From positions 6,997,001-7,061,000 of the forward strand of contig NC_135200.1 of the NCBI RefSeq assembly GCF_050948175.1: 64,000 nucleotides of DNA, written 5' to 3'. Below, piece by piece: positions 25,701 through 38,563 of the stretch (the stretch's first letter is position 1; each line of letters starts with the position of its first letter). The stretch is from Xylocopa sonorina. Taxonomy: Eukaryota; Arthropoda; Insecta; Hymenoptera; Apidae. The position numbers and the translations under genes were made by a program. The notes under the pieces are model-generated. The model was not told the DNA's origin. It did no database searches and saw only the letters and a program-made list of their open reading frames with translations.

Positions 25701-27291
25701 CGACCAAGACGAACGATCGAAACAAGTATCCTACAACCCCTCGAATCTGATTAAAAAACGAAAGGGTTGTACTCGAGAAATCGAGAGCCGTAGGCGAAAA
25801 TAGAGTAGCGCAGTATTTCACTAGTTGAATTCCGGCTGTACACGTGCCACGAGGTCAGTCGTAAAACGGTGCTGGTAGAACGTTAGCTTGTTACGCAAAA
25901 TAACGTCGGACGAGCGTGCAGGCGAGCGAATACTAATACAAGTGTGTTTTCAGCCGGTTGGCCGTGACCACGAAGAGCTCGGCTCTGGAAAATAGAAATT
26001 CATTGCTAGTAACGGCCGCCTTCGCTACAGAACAAACACGATTATCGGCTCGGTTATCGGCGACTGTTAATCAAGTCATGATTTATCGCCGTGCTCGCAT
26101 AAATTTCGCGCCGTACAGTTATGTATGTCCCGTACGTCTCTGATAGGTTAATTGCAATCGCACTACGTAGGTAAGGCTGCTTCCCCTTTACCTTTCGCTT
26201 ACGTGGGTATCATCTTCGTCTCTTCTCCTCCTTCTTCCTCCGCACACGCGTATAACGACTCGCTCCGCCAATGTGTTTTCATTATGTTGATTATCCGTTA
26301 ATTAACGGATCGATTTCTGCGACCGTGCACGTCGGGGCGGATGTGTCTAACGCTCGCAGATTAATTACTCGGCGTGCTCAAGGTGAAAATAATCGTGGCG
26401 AACCGGGGAACGAATTGTTTCCGTTTCTTTCACGCACCAGGCGGTTGCATCAAGGAAACGAACTTTTCCGTTGCTCATCGCGCAACTGGCTAATGTCCGC
26501 TCAGATCGTATCGCCGGTACGTACACGCATTACTCTAATAGGTGATCCGCAATCATATCTGTAGGAAGTGTTAATTTGTCTGCTATCCGACCCTTAAATC
26601 GACCAATTACGGTCTTCCTTCGCTTCCAGCCGGTGCTCTTCTTTTATAGTTCAGAACGCAGTCTACCAAAGCCATCTGATTATACGAATCGCCCGTACCA
26701 CGCAACATTCTACAACTTCGAAAGTTCAATCTGCCGAAGTATCCAAGCGACAGACATCACCGTCGGAGAAATGAGTTATATAAGTGACATTGAGTTCGTT
26801 TTCTGCAAACTGAACGCCGATTTCCCGGCGGTATCATCGTTACGATAAGGACGACAATATCAGCGACAGCGTTTGAAAAATGGTCGCGCGTCAAAGGAAG
26901 CCGACGGTGCATTTCCCTAAACGACGTTCTTATTTACCAAACCCGATGGCGCACGTGTCTAACTACAAAATCGATCGTTTGCATACACCAACGCTGACCC
27001 CTGCGATTACGCGAATCCACGTAGATAGCGCTGGGGAATCCGAGTCGTCTCTGATAGCGAACGACTTTCGACCCGTGCGCGGCGCTAATCTTGTCACCGG
27101 TACCGTCTACGTAACGCGTCGGTTTCCTGCTCGCGGCACGTATTATCGGATTATTGCGTTCGCGGGCTGTAACGCAAAAGTTCATACCGGTAATCCTTGG
27201 CATACTTAGGCCGGACTCGTGCACAGACTCGCGAGCTACGTGCCTCGCTCTTAATCTCGGTCGAAAAACCTGCTCGAACAATATGCACGGC

Positions 27292-27311
27292 ACGTAGCTA
27301 CGTAGCTACGT
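27292..27311. repeat. 20-bp perfect palindrome built of ACGTAGCT
   Basis: ACGTAGCTACGTAGCTACGT is identical to its own reverse complement and is a tandem of ACGTAGCT. Related GTACGTATGTGTAC words follow to about 27328. It may form a cruciform or serve as a binding-site cluster; no function is shown. Confidence 0.8.
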
Positions 27312-27853
27312 ACAGTACGTATGTGTACCGTGGCGGCCGCATGCACGCGGCTGGGCCCACCGTGTGTACGTAAAACGGTTGCACACCTAAACCCGCCGCC
27401 AGCCCCTTCCCACCCCGCGACGGGTACATTCTTATTCCAGTGCGTCTCTCACGTTCCTGCTTCCTGCGCCAGAAAAATTGGCTAACCTGTTTACTGATGC
27501 AACAAAGGAAAGGAAAACCGAGCGAGAGCGTCCCGAGCGGAGGTATTGCCGAGCGCAGAACCGGAAGGGAGAGGCTTCAGACCGGGGGAGGATGTCCTGG
27601 AACCGGATAAAATATGAAGGCACGAAAGACGGCTGGCCTCTTGTTTATTTAAACGAGCTTGGGGAACGAAGATCAATCGTGGCTGTATCTGGCGAATTTT
27701 GCGCGCTGGATCGCAGCGAAAGAAGGCTGGTCTCTGAACGCGTTCGCTGGCAAAGAAGCTAGCGAAACGATCGTGTGATCTAGAGTATATGAGAGTATAC
27801 GAGGGGTTACGAGATAGATTGCGAGCAGAGCGGACAGCGTAACGAGGGAAGAA

Positions 27854-27937
27854 ATGAAAGATGGAGGTGGAATAATTGGCAGCGGTACACCGGCGATTTG
27901 CGGTGGCCACGGCGAGGTGGAGGCGCGCAAACGCAGG
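27854..27937 (+). CDS. Candidate first coding exon (28 codons), unidentified
   Basis: An ATG at 27854, preceded in frame by a TAG 39 bases upstream, opens a 28-codon segment beginning MKDGGGIIGS and ending EARKRR. It runs to CAGG|GTGAGT (GT at 27938-27939), a strong donor, with the split exactly at a codon boundary; read through, the frame would stop after five more codons (TAA). The upstream context GAAGAAATGA is acceptable for initiation in insects. The Gly-rich start and basic end would suit the N-terminus of a nuclear or regulatory protein, but I do not recognise it. A second ATG segment at 28252-28303 also ends at a strong donor (GTTG|GTAAGAG), so this block may be an untranslated leader with chance ATGs. 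Confidence 0.25.
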
Positions 27938-28829
27938 GTGAGTGGTCGCAAATAAAATTATATCGAGCGGCGGGGAGAAACAAATAAGAGACGGGATCCG
28001 TAAATACGACTAAAAGGGAAGTCAACAGGGGCCGGTGGCTGTGGACCGTGCGGACGTGCAAACGAGGGCGCGACTGGATCGAGCGGAACCAGCGACCGCC
28101 CGGCCACCAGCGGGGCTGGAGTTGCGAAAGAAAAAAAACAGAGGAAAGACAGAGAGAATTGATAAAAGGGCCGAGACAAAACGTTAAGGAGAAAGAACAA
28201 ACGCGCGCGGGCACCGATCGATACCACCGCGAAGAAACCGAACGGAATTCAATGGAGCTCGCTCTGGAACAGAGAAAGGGTGGCGGAGGGAGGAAGGGTG
28301 TTGGTAAGAGCGGGTCGTTGTCGACGAAGGGGTGGCTAGCTGACGGAGGCGGCGGAGAGCGGTGTGTAAGACGGCAGAAGCCGCGGATAGCCGGGTCGAG
28401 TCGTTAAACGTTATTTACCGTGCGCGTTGCTGCTCACCATGGGACCTTTAAAAGGCACGCGTGGAAGGAAGAGCGATACAAGGAGGGCAGGGGTGAACGC
28501 GTGCCCGTGTTGTACACGCGCGCCCGTTTCTGACGTTTCCTTCCTGCTGAACTTTCCGCATGCCCGAGCCCCTTGCACCCCGAACTGCGCGCTCGTGCGT
28601 GCTACTTCCATCGTGTCCGCTTCTGTACGCGTGACACATTTTATTCGATACCGCGAATGGCAAATACGACGGGAGGGGGAGCTTAAAAAGACGCACGACG
28701 GACTTTAGATATAAATACGCGGCACGTGGAAAACATCCACTGGGTGCTCGAGGGTGCCATTAAGCAGGCGCTGGGGATCGAGTTATCAGATTTCGAGCCC
28801 ACATGGAAGCGCGCCTGCGGTGTTTCTTT
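27938..28829. other. Purine-rich, GC-rich block with donor-like sites
   Basis: The plus strand is markedly purine-rich from about 28050 to 28400. An ATG-started segment at 28252-28303 (beginning MELALEQRKGGGG) ends at GTTG|GTAAGAG. The region may be a leader exon or promoter-proximal DNA of a plus-strand gene, but no downstream coding exon was recognised. The large minus-strand frame at 27807-28214 is the Phe/Leu-rich complement of the purine tract and is not credible as a gene. Confidence 0.25.
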
Positions 28830-29280
28830 ACGCGTATTATTATTGTTATTGTTACGGTTTTATTATACCCAAATGTTTATGTACCGTGTGACCCAGTTAA
28901 AATAGGTCATCCGATTGCCCTTTTTAATTGGATGCTACTGAGGGGATATTCAGTGATACGTAGTCGGATTACCGTCAAAGAGTGAACGAATTTCAAGAGG
29001 ATTTTTTTCTAGGCATTTAAAGTCGAATAAAAAACAAATGAAACAATGTTGGAAATAGTAAAGACGGTACGAGCGATAAATTTACACTGTATGGAAGGCA
29101 TAGCTCAGATAAGAATAGCAGTAGTGATATGTTATTTAATTGCAGAACAAAGTTTCCCGAAGATTCCGAGCAATAAGGAAAACGTCAAAATTTTTATCAC
29201 AGTGGCAAGTCATCATAGTAGCAATAAGTTCATGTCTCTATTCACTTTAACCGCAATTACCAGTTGTTAGCTCTAAAAGA
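28830..29280. other. CpG-poor, AT-rich patch, possible old insertion
   Basis: This stretch has clearly fewer CpG dinucleotides and more A/T than the flanks. It holds an ATG frame (29046-29270 plus, 74 codons, starting MLEIVKTVRA) with no recognisable domain. No terminal inverted repeats or target duplication were found. A decayed transposon is a possible but unproven explanation. Confidence 0.25.
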
Positions 29281-31068
29281 AACTCGAGCGCATTACCGAT
29301 AATGCAAATGAACAGCATGTTTCTAAAAACTGACTCACGTGCCAGCTTTCGATTTCCACTTCCCTATAGTACGCAACGTTGATATTTTTATTGCACGTTT
29401 ATGCAACATTCGCTACCGGTATCGTTCTTTAATTTACACATTATGTAACGTGTTGTTTTGATCGCGACCGATGTTCTCTGGCCCACGTATCGAATATGTC
29501 GTAAAATGTTTCAACAACACCGAGATCGCCCCATTACCGCGTTGAAAATACTCTAACCGAGCAGCAATCTAAATTGCACGCGCCTTGAACGCGCGCGCTC
29601 CGTTCTTTGGTCGGCCCAACAATGTCTTTCCATCGGGCGAGCGTAACTCACGGGTTACCTCGAGAATCGATTACAGAAACGGACTTCGACGTATCGCAAA
29701 AGAAAACGATGGCAATTAAACTGGCTGTTAAAAGATCGCGACAGACGACCATAACGAAATCTAAATAACGAGAGAACGAAAGTACCGCTGGAGTATCGCG
29801 TAGCAGCGAGCGTGCACGCGAGCGTAACGAATCAGAAGACGATTCGAGGCTCCTCGTGGAACGATTCGCACTCGCTTCCCTCGACGAGACCGTTCCTCTC
29901 CTTGCGGAGGTAAAAAGAGAATGAATTCCTCCCTGAACCATGGCCGAGACGAGTTTACAATTGCGATTACGTCTTGTCGGTCTTACCTCATCGCGGAAGT
30001 CCCGATAACAATCTACCACGCGATTTGTCGCGATCGTCTTCAGATAGTCGGCTTCCTGCACGTTCGGTTCGCCAGTACGTGCTTTACGCGTAACCGAATC
30101 AAGGTCGCTTGATCTTGACGCGATTAAACAGTACATTGAAATCGAGCTGTCCTCTCGCAACTCGTCTAGTCGTTTAAGTCTTTCGCGATCCCATGCCTCG
30201 TTAAATAGCAGGGAGATGTGAACTAGATCCGAGTTCCGATGCAGTTGTTGCTACATCGGGCTCGTTACCATCGCGCAATGGTATCCATAAATAACGACAG
30301 GACTGTGAAAAAGTTCAGTAAAACCTACTGAAAAAGCTCGGGAGGAAAAAGGTGGCGAATATTTATAAGCAAATCGGCGAAATAAAATATTAAACGCGCG
30401 GGTTACGTAAGAAACGAGCGGACGGTCTTGGTAATAATTCGCGATCAGCATATTCCGCGCGTATCGCACGCGAAACATAAATCTGTACGTAATGAGTGTA
30501 ACTCGGTCTCTAAATATAATTGAAGCAGCTCCAAAAAGAACAGAAACGATCGCGGCGCCGTGATGTCGAACGACTCACTCGCGGCCACGTCCGCGCGGTA
30601 ATCGAATTAGGGAACGCGGCTTAATCGGGTAATTCCGTTTCGCAATCACGACCGTTCAATTCCGTATTTCACGAGCACGCCGGCTCCTGATAATTTCCCC
30701 TTATCACCGCGGAGAAAAGCGGGCGCGATTACAAAGGAGAAAAAAAAAGAGCGCTTCAAGTAGCCGCGACACGTCTCGCGTCCTTGCCAGTTTTACCCCT
30801 CTCGCGACTTCGCGGAGTGGGATCTGTTCCCCCACCACTGGCGCCGCTCATCAGTGGCTCCCCCTACTCCCTCGCCCCACCACGACTTCGGTATGTAAGA
30901 GGCCGCACATGTTTCCCCGCGTTCTAGTCTCGCAGCGGCACTCGCGGGTGATTGTTCGTGCGTGGATTTGTAGCTCGAGCAAACTGTTCGACTAAAAGAG
31001 AAGAAACGATCGCTTTACGGGACGAGAAGGACATTGCAGAAGCTCGCGTGTTGTATATAGTATATCCG
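29281..31068. other. Non-coding stretch, no supported gene
   Basis: AT-rich to about 29580, then mixed, becoming GC-rich from about 30740. The minus-strand frame at 29648-30160 (170 codons, Ser/Arg-rich) shows no domain and overlaps a plus-strand frame. A donor-like GTATGTAAG occurs near 30891. Confidence 0.5.
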
Positions 31069-31156
31069 TCTCTCTCTCTCTATATATATATATATATAGG
31101 TACACGTGTATATATATATGTATATACACGTATAAATATATATGTATATACGCGTG
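31069..31156. repeat. Compound (TC)n(TA)n microsatellite with palindromic TA blocks
   Basis: (TC)6 at 31069-31080 runs into (TA)9 at 31081-31098, followed by TACACGTGTA and further TATATA/TATACACGTATA blocks to about 31156. The TA and ACACGTGT parts are self-complementary and could extrude hairpins. It lies just upstream of a possible transcript start at 31198. Confidence 0.9.
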
Positions 31157-31197
31157 TCGCAATAACGCGCGCGCGCAAAGGACGAGTTCTTTCCTTC

Positions 31198-31725
31198 AGT
31201 GCTCCGTTCGAGAACTGACACGACACATCGCGGACGTCGTTGCGGCGAGCAACACGTACGACACCGATCGAAAACGATTGCGAGGAAAGGTGAAGCGGGG
31301 GTACTGCACGCTACTACGAATCCGACCTTTCTTCCAAGCATTCGCGTCTTTCTTTTTTTACTTTTATACGTAACCTGTAACACGGGACGCATCTCGCGGC
31401 GCCGATACGCATAACCTTACGTCACGATCGTACTCGTGTCCGGGACCCGCGTAGTGAGAACCAATTGCGCGAGTGACAAAGCCTGTTCTTTTTGGAGCTA
31501 CTTCGTCGGAGTTGGTAAAGAAGAGAGTGTGAGAAGAGGAGATACATACCTGGTGGCATACCTTGCAGGGAAACGGAGCACGGTGAGAGGAGGAGTGTGG
31601 ATAACAGTCGACAAGGATATTCCAAGGGTGTTACGGAACCAGTGATCTCTCGCTGACATCGCTTCTCGTGCTTTCGTGCTTCATTCGAGGGGCGAGAATA
31701 ACGTTTGCTGGCCCGTAAAAGACAC
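31198..31725 (+). other. Possible non-coding first exon
   Basis: An insect Initiator-like TTCAGTG (A at 31198) is followed by about 530 bases of CpG-rich DNA ending at a strong donor, GACAC|GTGAGTACC (GT at 31726-31727). A second donor-like site ACG|GTGAGAGG lies near 31580. A downstream promoter element match (GGACGT, 31232) is about seven bases off the canonical +28 position. No protein-coding continuation was found. The 69-codon frame at 31436-31645 is not recognisable. Low confidence. Confidence 0.15.
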
Positions 31726-34700
31726 GTGAGTACCGAACACTTCTTCGCTTCTCACTTATGCGTTCGAGGGCACTGCTGACGGCTCGCCTGTCGTCTACGT
31801 ATAAGCGCAATCCGTGTAAATTAAAACGACGACAATCGCTCTTTTTTCCTTTTACCACCACTCTGTGTACACGCGAACCGCGTCACGTGGCTGACATAAT
31901 AAATGCGCGAAACACGTCTCGATATAAATTCCGTAATTTATTACGCGATCGAAGTACGTCCGACATGATACCGGTTCGAGGGCACGTTGCCGCGACTGTG
32001 GCGCAGTAATCGCGCTCGATTCGATAATTTCGCGGCCATAGCGTTCGATACATCGAATCGATTGCCTCGATGTTTTTAAAATGCGCCAACTTTTTCAAGC
32101 ATCGCGTCAGGCGTTTCGCTCTCGATCTTGTTCGAGATCTATTTCTATTCTACGAGTCGAGAAGAAACTTTTACGGTAGCAGTGATCTGTATGAAAGAAA
32201 GTTCGATCTAGAAACATCGCGAAAGTTCTTATTTACGTAGTTACGTGTTAAATATATATATATGTCAGTGGCGTGTCAGCGTGAAATTGAACTCGGAAAC
32301 GTATTTACCGTGTATCGCGTGTTAAAGCGGAGTATTTTCCCGGCGAAAGAAATTTAATGGCCTTGTAGCGTTGCAAAAATCCGACTCATTCACATGATTC
32401 ATCCGCCGCGAAACATTTCCTCGCTGAAAGAGTAAACAAATATCGCCGTTTCGGTAGATCGACCTGGAAATAGTATTTTGTCGCGAGCCGTTTCGCTTTT
32501 CTTCAAGGTTGCCGCGATCTGGAACGATCACGGTGACTCAGTCGGTCGGTATTACGTCAAATAAACATGCCTATTACGAGAAATTCCGTTAAGGTCGCAA
32601 CGCTGTCTGGGACGAGCTTTTTTTTTATCCTCAGAGCGGAAACGGCGATTTCCATTCGCGATCATCGATCACCTGACGCGTTCTATGCGCTCGACGAATT
32701 AACAGATTAGCCGCGTCACTGTATTAATGGGTCGAAACGGCGGTAGAGCTTTTGCGCGTTTTATCCCCGTCAGATTGCTCGTGCTGCTTACGAAAATAGT
32801 GCGACAATAATAGCAAGGTCACAGACACTATACCAGATGACGTGACGCCGTTACCAGTTCGTGTTTGACGAATTAATTATTCGAAATGGGTTCGCGGACG
32901 GCCCGCTACGGCGCGTGGAACGGCGCGGAAAATTTGTTTTCCATCGCGTAGGTGTTTTCGCGAAGCTATTAGCCGGCGTTCCCCGTTTCTCTTTTGCGCA
33001 TCGTAAGCAAATTGCGAAACAATGTAATAATTCCTTTGATATCCTTCCGACGTTCATCTTTCCATACGCCGCTGGGTAATTAAGGAAACAGCGTTTCGCG
33101 CATCTTTATTGCCATACCTCCAAACCTTGCGTTACTTTACACAAATGAGACGATGTTATCTCGCACGAACGAAACGCTCTTTTGATATAAAAGAAAAAAG
33201 CCCAGCTGCTTTACATTTCATGTTCTAATTCGATGTAACGATATAACTGCGCTACTTAACGCGGGACGATCATTTATCAGACGCCGTTCGAAGCGACGCT
33301 TTTAATCACCATTTCTATCTCCACTGCATACGATTACCGTTACAATTCTTAACAATTAATAACTCTGCTTCAACATTCCTGCGAGAAGAAAACATACTCG
33401 TACACCGACGTAGCTTCTACTTGGAAAATGATGGAAAATTTTCGCAAAGTGATTCTAACTCCGATCACATTAGTAGCACCATATAGCGGAAAGTAAATCG
33501 GGATCTCGTCTAATTAGACGTTGTTTGTGATCGCTGAAAATTGCCACGGCACAAATAGCCGCTCTAATTTCATCGTTTCCACTATTGCGTCGTAACGCGA
33601 AATGGCCCCGAACGATCGCGAGGCGGTTTTCCTTGGCGCAGCACGAATTTTTTCGCGATTCGCGTCACGTGAATCGAGGAAAACGGAATTCAATACTCCC
33701 CCGTCGTTGACCGAGAAGGGGGATGGAAACAGCGCGAACGGTAGGGAGAGAGAGAGCCGAGATAGAAATGCACTGGTACCACTCCTACCCCTTCATCTCT
33801 CTAGTGGCACGAGGCGAACGAATTATCCAACTCGTGCCGTCCATCGAAATCAGATTATCGTCGATTCCTCTGCGCCCATCGCCCAAACCCTAGCCAACCC
33901 ACCGGCTGTGTGTATCGATTTTCGCCGCACTCCACGCCGGCAACTTATTTCCCTTGCGCCGTAAACATTCCACCCTAAGCATTCGTCACGTGGATTAATC
34001 ACGGTTTAATTGGAAAATCTCGCCGTGCAAATAAAGCTTTCGAGGCTTGCGCAAACATACCAGCCAGAACTGGCCCCTGGCACCCTCGTCTCTCTCTCTC
34101 TCTCTTTCTCGTGTCGACCTTTTGGATACCATTCAGGTGGCGGAGAGGATGACTTTTTGAATGTTTCGCTGATCTAATCTGCTTAACGTATCGAACAAAC
34201 TCAGAACGAAAGATGGAAATTGAAATCTAAGAATTGGGTTCAGCATTGATGTTAGATAATGCGAAATATTGATATCATCGTTATCGTTGAGAACTGCGCG
34301 AAGAAGATTAACAATTCCTGGGATATTTTATTCTCTCAAGTATCGTTAACCAATGAAACACAGCGCATGAAAAATACTTTTGAATGAAGCAATGTAGAGG
34401 TGGGTACCCTTAAACTCAATTTATACTGGCATAAAGTGCCGTGAAACCAAGCCTGAGAGCGGCGAGAAATCTCGATGTAATTAACGAGGGGGTTCGAACG
34501 TCCCCCGGGTGCCAGCCAAAAATTAATATGCCGTTATTGAAGGTCGAGAATTCGTGCTGGCGATAAATTCCAGTCGCGACGTTACTCTGCGACGGGTGGA
34601 GGCGAGATTAAAAGCAGTCTCCGCGGAAAAAAGGGGGTTGGGTACAAAATCAATCGTACGCTCCACCAACTCCGCATCTCCTCGTAATTAGTGTCCTCCG

Positions 34701-37700
34701 ATAATTATCGCGCGACGATTCGACAAGCTCGTGTGTCTACTACATTACCATCGCGTTGGAAAACCGACTATCGAAGATCACGAATGCGTCTGTGACTATT
34801 CGTAGTAAAGAAGACACGTTTGGCCTTGCGACTTCTTTTCAATTACGCTGTTGTTGGTGGATTGTATAAGCGAGTTGTACATCGTTGATGTTTGACGTGT
34901 AAATTTTGAAGGCCCCACTAAATAGGAAGTACTAAATAGTATTCGAAACACAATCGTAGTATGGACGAGTAGCGATAAATGGTCAGCATTTTTTGCTGCA
35001 TGTTTCACGCTCGAACGATTTCGACGATAATGCAAATTCAATCCCCATAGGGGTGGTGGTTCCGTATACGCATTTTTACGAGGAAATCCGTCGAGCTGCG
35101 AGCATGGAAAAAAGCCTGAAAACACGAAATCTGCCGGCGAAAAGACAGAAAAGGAAAAGGGATAGGTTCCCGCTGACGCTACAATTCATTCACCCCCGTG
35201 ATCAAAATAAATTTTCCCGACACATTCGCCGTTTACTAGGCCATCAAGCAACGCGTGTAGACACGTTTTACGGGGGTTGCGAAACGAAAGTCGAATTCCC
35301 ATCGCATCCGCTCGCGCGTTCTCCATCCGCGTTTATCTCACACCCCCTCTCCCAACATCTCCCCTGACGAAACAGGGTGAGAAACAGCGCGTCTATCAAA
35401 CCTTAAAAGGGTCTCGGACCTTCGTTTCGTTTCGCAGACTTTGCCGCCGAGATAAACGCCATTGGCCTTGTAAATCAGCGTCAGCTTTCACGTCGAGCGA
35501 AGAATTGGCTCCTGTTTGAACGGCCCGGTGCGATTTCTCACGGTTTTTCCGCGAAGCAAAAACCCTGGCACCCCTGCGAACGAAAAAGTTGATTTCTTTA
35601 CGATCAGATTGCGAGAGGGGCGAGTTCCATGATTACTCGATTCTATCGCCACGCCATTGCAACGAATTAAGACACGACGAAGTTTGTCAATTTTTATAAC
35701 GGATCGCAATGTCTCGAGAAGGGTGGAAAGTTTGCATTTCTCTTGCGAAATTAACGGAGTACTTTCTTTCGATATGATTTATGGCCCGATGAGCAGTGCA
35801 AAACGGTAAAACTGGTAAAAACATAAGTACGTGATTAATATTAGCTGCTCGTATGAGAAACGCGTGCGTAATTCATTCCCTGTCATTATGTACCGTATAC
35901 AACGCGAGAGAGAACGATTAATTAAATGTGATCAAGATAATGATTTACAGTCCTTAAAGTCACGAGCGTAAAAGTTGCAATCTCCTTGAACCGAATGCGA
36001 CACAACGGTTTAAAGTTTTTTTTTATCACTTTGCGCTGCACGGAATCTTCAAGGCTCATCTCTTTGCCAAGCTCTTCGCGGTCGACGCGGCATCAAAACT
36101 AAAAAGTCTCCGCCGCGCAAATATCTCGTGGACGCGATAATGCGAGCCTTTTGCCACGGGACATGCACGTACTCGCGTATTAATTAAAAGCACGAGCCCG
36201 AAACTGACGCTACTGTATTTGTTGAACCTGGACGAGGAACAACAAACAGCCTGACGACCGCAAGAAAACAGACAAACCTTTTCATCGTCGGGGCTCGACG
36301 ACGAGAGCTTGAGCTTTTCGAGTCGTACAGCACGGTTTACACTCGCAGCGCTGAATGGTCTACACGTGTCACACACTGTTGACTTATTTTTTTCAAAAAG
36401 TACGACGAAAACGAGCTTGACAATATACCTTTTTCAAATATAAAATACAATTAACTCTTTTGTAACGAAATACTCTGAGCAGCACTGTGCAAAATGACGA
36501 CAATCTTTTTTGTAACACTAATTCCATACAGCACGACTTAACGAAAATTCTCTAAATACGATTGAGTACGATATAAAATACGTTATAGAATAATTCTCGG
36601 TACATCTGTCGATTGCTTTTGAAACGAGTGAATTTAATTAAATTGCAAGGAGGAAATTCGTTCGAAGGGAAAACTCATTCGTCGACAGTGAGATATAAGA
36701 AAAACCATTTCCTTCTGCTTTCACAGCGATGCTTTCTCGGCTGTCTGTCTATGGCGTTGAAAGGGGTAACCTGGCCTCGAGGCGCGCGCTTCTTAATTCA
36801 CGAGGCGTCTCGCGGCGCATTCTACTGGTACCGCGATACATCTTGCTCCGAACGTCGAACGCGAGCGCCTCGTTCACGGAAGCGCGAACGATCGGTTTTC
36901 ACGCGTCACCAGCCGATCCATCAACTTCAGGATGGCCCTCAGGCCGGCCAAGAATAACGCTGAAAGCGAGCGCGGCATTGTTCGCCGGTGCTTCATTCCG
37001 GACGCGTACCACGGGCTTTTTGCTTGGTGGACCGCCGCCGTTTTTCGATTGGCCCCGCGGAGGGACGGCTCTTTGGTCCTCCCGTTTTCCCAGCGCCGAG
37101 TGAAACCTGAAAGGGCTCCGGATGAGAAATCTTTCCCCCGCGAACACGTATTTCACGGATCGCGCGAGTTTTGTTACTTTTCAACCCGGAGAAAGGGTGA
37201 AAACGAGGGTCGGGAAATTGAAGGTAAAAGTTTGCCGGGTTCCATGGAAAGAAGCTATTTTAAAGTATGAAGTGCTCCCTCCCCGCGTGTAACTTACGTA
37301 TGTATAAAGATCACCTTCTCTTTGCGGGAAATTTCAAGCATCTTCTCGAGAGCGTTTCAAAGGTCGCGCGGTTATTTCGAAGTTCGCGGATGGTCTCGAG
37401 ACAAGGCGGAGGGAACGGTCGAGGGCTCAGCGGATGGTAAAATTCGTGGGATCTACGAGAGAATATAGCGTTATACGTTTTCTGATTGATTCATCCTTTA
37501 TTACCAGTGTTATGTAAAACGTATAAAAGTTCGTTTTATTCATCGGGCCATCCAACTTCGTTACGAAGTCAATGGTGAAAGCAGTGACATTTAACGGCAG
37601 TGTTCCGTTTTTAGTATTTGTCATCCGTGACCTCTGTTTGACATATCGCTTACCTCCGGTTCCCTTCCTCCCCGTCGAAGGTTGTAATTCTTAAATACTG

Positions 37701-38432
37701 CCGGTGGCTCGTGGTGACCTTTGCACCGGGCCTGGCATTTCCCGTCGCAGCGTGGGCGATTCCATTTCGTTACCTCGTTAGTTACCATTTAATCCTTGGT
37801 CGATAGGAAGCACTTTCAGTCCATCCGCGCGCGCCAGGTTCCTCTCGCGAAAACTGCTACGGTTTCGAGGCGGAGCGGAAAATATTTTGTCTTACAACAG
37901 ACAGGACTGAACAAACTTGATCAAAAATCTGAAACAACGCGATGGTTCGAAAATAAATACTGGTGTTTTGCATATCGGCTTTTTATCGATCCCTCCGAGC
38001 CTACCTGCTCTCTGCCTACATATTTATAGACGTTTTATTGTTACCCGCGTGAGTCTAAAAAAACAGTTCGCTGTGAAAAGTCGACTAAAAACCACTTAAA
38101 CGACGATGTACAAGTGGCAATACGCGTGAAAATAATATATACACAGAAGACACGGGAAACAAACAGCTTTCACAATTTGGTGGAAAAAATACGCGCCTCG
38201 TTCTCTATTAAAAACCGATTCAACAATTTTGCGGAGAATGCGGGGTTTAAATGTGATTCGTAGAACGCGGCTAACACGTTCGCATCGTTTTCGACAAACG
38301 AGCCGAACCATCCTTCGTTTTGTACCGAAGCGTACGGACACGCGTTGCAACCTCGTTGCATTAGGATCAGCATGCTCGTGACGCAAGCGAGGTTTATTGA
38401 TTCGCAGAATCCAATATAACGAAGCCAAGCAC
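31726..38432. other. Non-coding stretch, no supported gene
   Basis: Mixed-composition DNA with a (TC)n tract at 34089-34106 and several 100-125-codon frames (33602-33964, 34993-35367, 36056-36376, 36613-36957, 36729-37103), none with a recognisable domain and several mutually overlapping. No transposon end or RNA gene was recognised. Confidence 0.55.
34089..34106. repeat. (TC)n microsatellite
   Basis: About eight to nine TC units. Confidence 0.9.

Positions 38433-38459
<27 letters not shown>
38433..38459. repeat. (GA)n microsatellite, left arm of GA/TC pair
   Basis: About 13 GA units. A (TC)n tract lies 58 bases downstream on the same strand, so the two can base-pair. Confidence 0.9.
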
Positions 38460-38463
<4 letters not shown>

Positions 38464-38515
38464 TGTATCTGGTGTGGTTTTATAGGCCGCTGGTATTGTT
38501 GGCAAAAATCGTTTG

Positions 38516-38517
<2 letters not shown>

Positions 38518-38558
<41 letters not shown>
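38518..38558. repeat. (TC)n microsatellite, right arm of GA/TC pair
   Basis: About 20 TC units, complementary to the (GA)n tract at 38433-38459. A transcript across both could fold into a stem of at least 26 bp around a loop of about 58 nt. Confidence 0.9.

Positions 38559-38563
<5 letters not shown>

Larger units (their letters stand above)
22423..27853. other. Non-coding stretch, no supported gene
   Basis: It starts with a CpG island (about 22480-22720) and includes a (GAAGTC) triplet repeat (22754-22774) and a 20-bp self-complementary ACGTAGCT run (27292-27311). A 217-codon plus-strand frame (24330-24983) and overlapping frames on both strands at 24277-24681 occupy one GC-rich block. One contains a hydrophobic run (ALLVTCNFTVVVGVYG) but no recognisable family. 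No complete gene can be supported. Confidence 0.5.

Noticed and set aside
31422..31625. Minus-strand frame resembling a signal peptide followed by donor sites
   Set aside because: The frame begins at TTG and has no ATG before the hydrophobic stretch.
34490..34512. GGTTCGAAC as a minus-strand tRNA T arm
   Set aside because: The G-run and C-run around it do not give a 5-bp stem directly flanking a 7-nt loop. No cloverleaf can be drawn.
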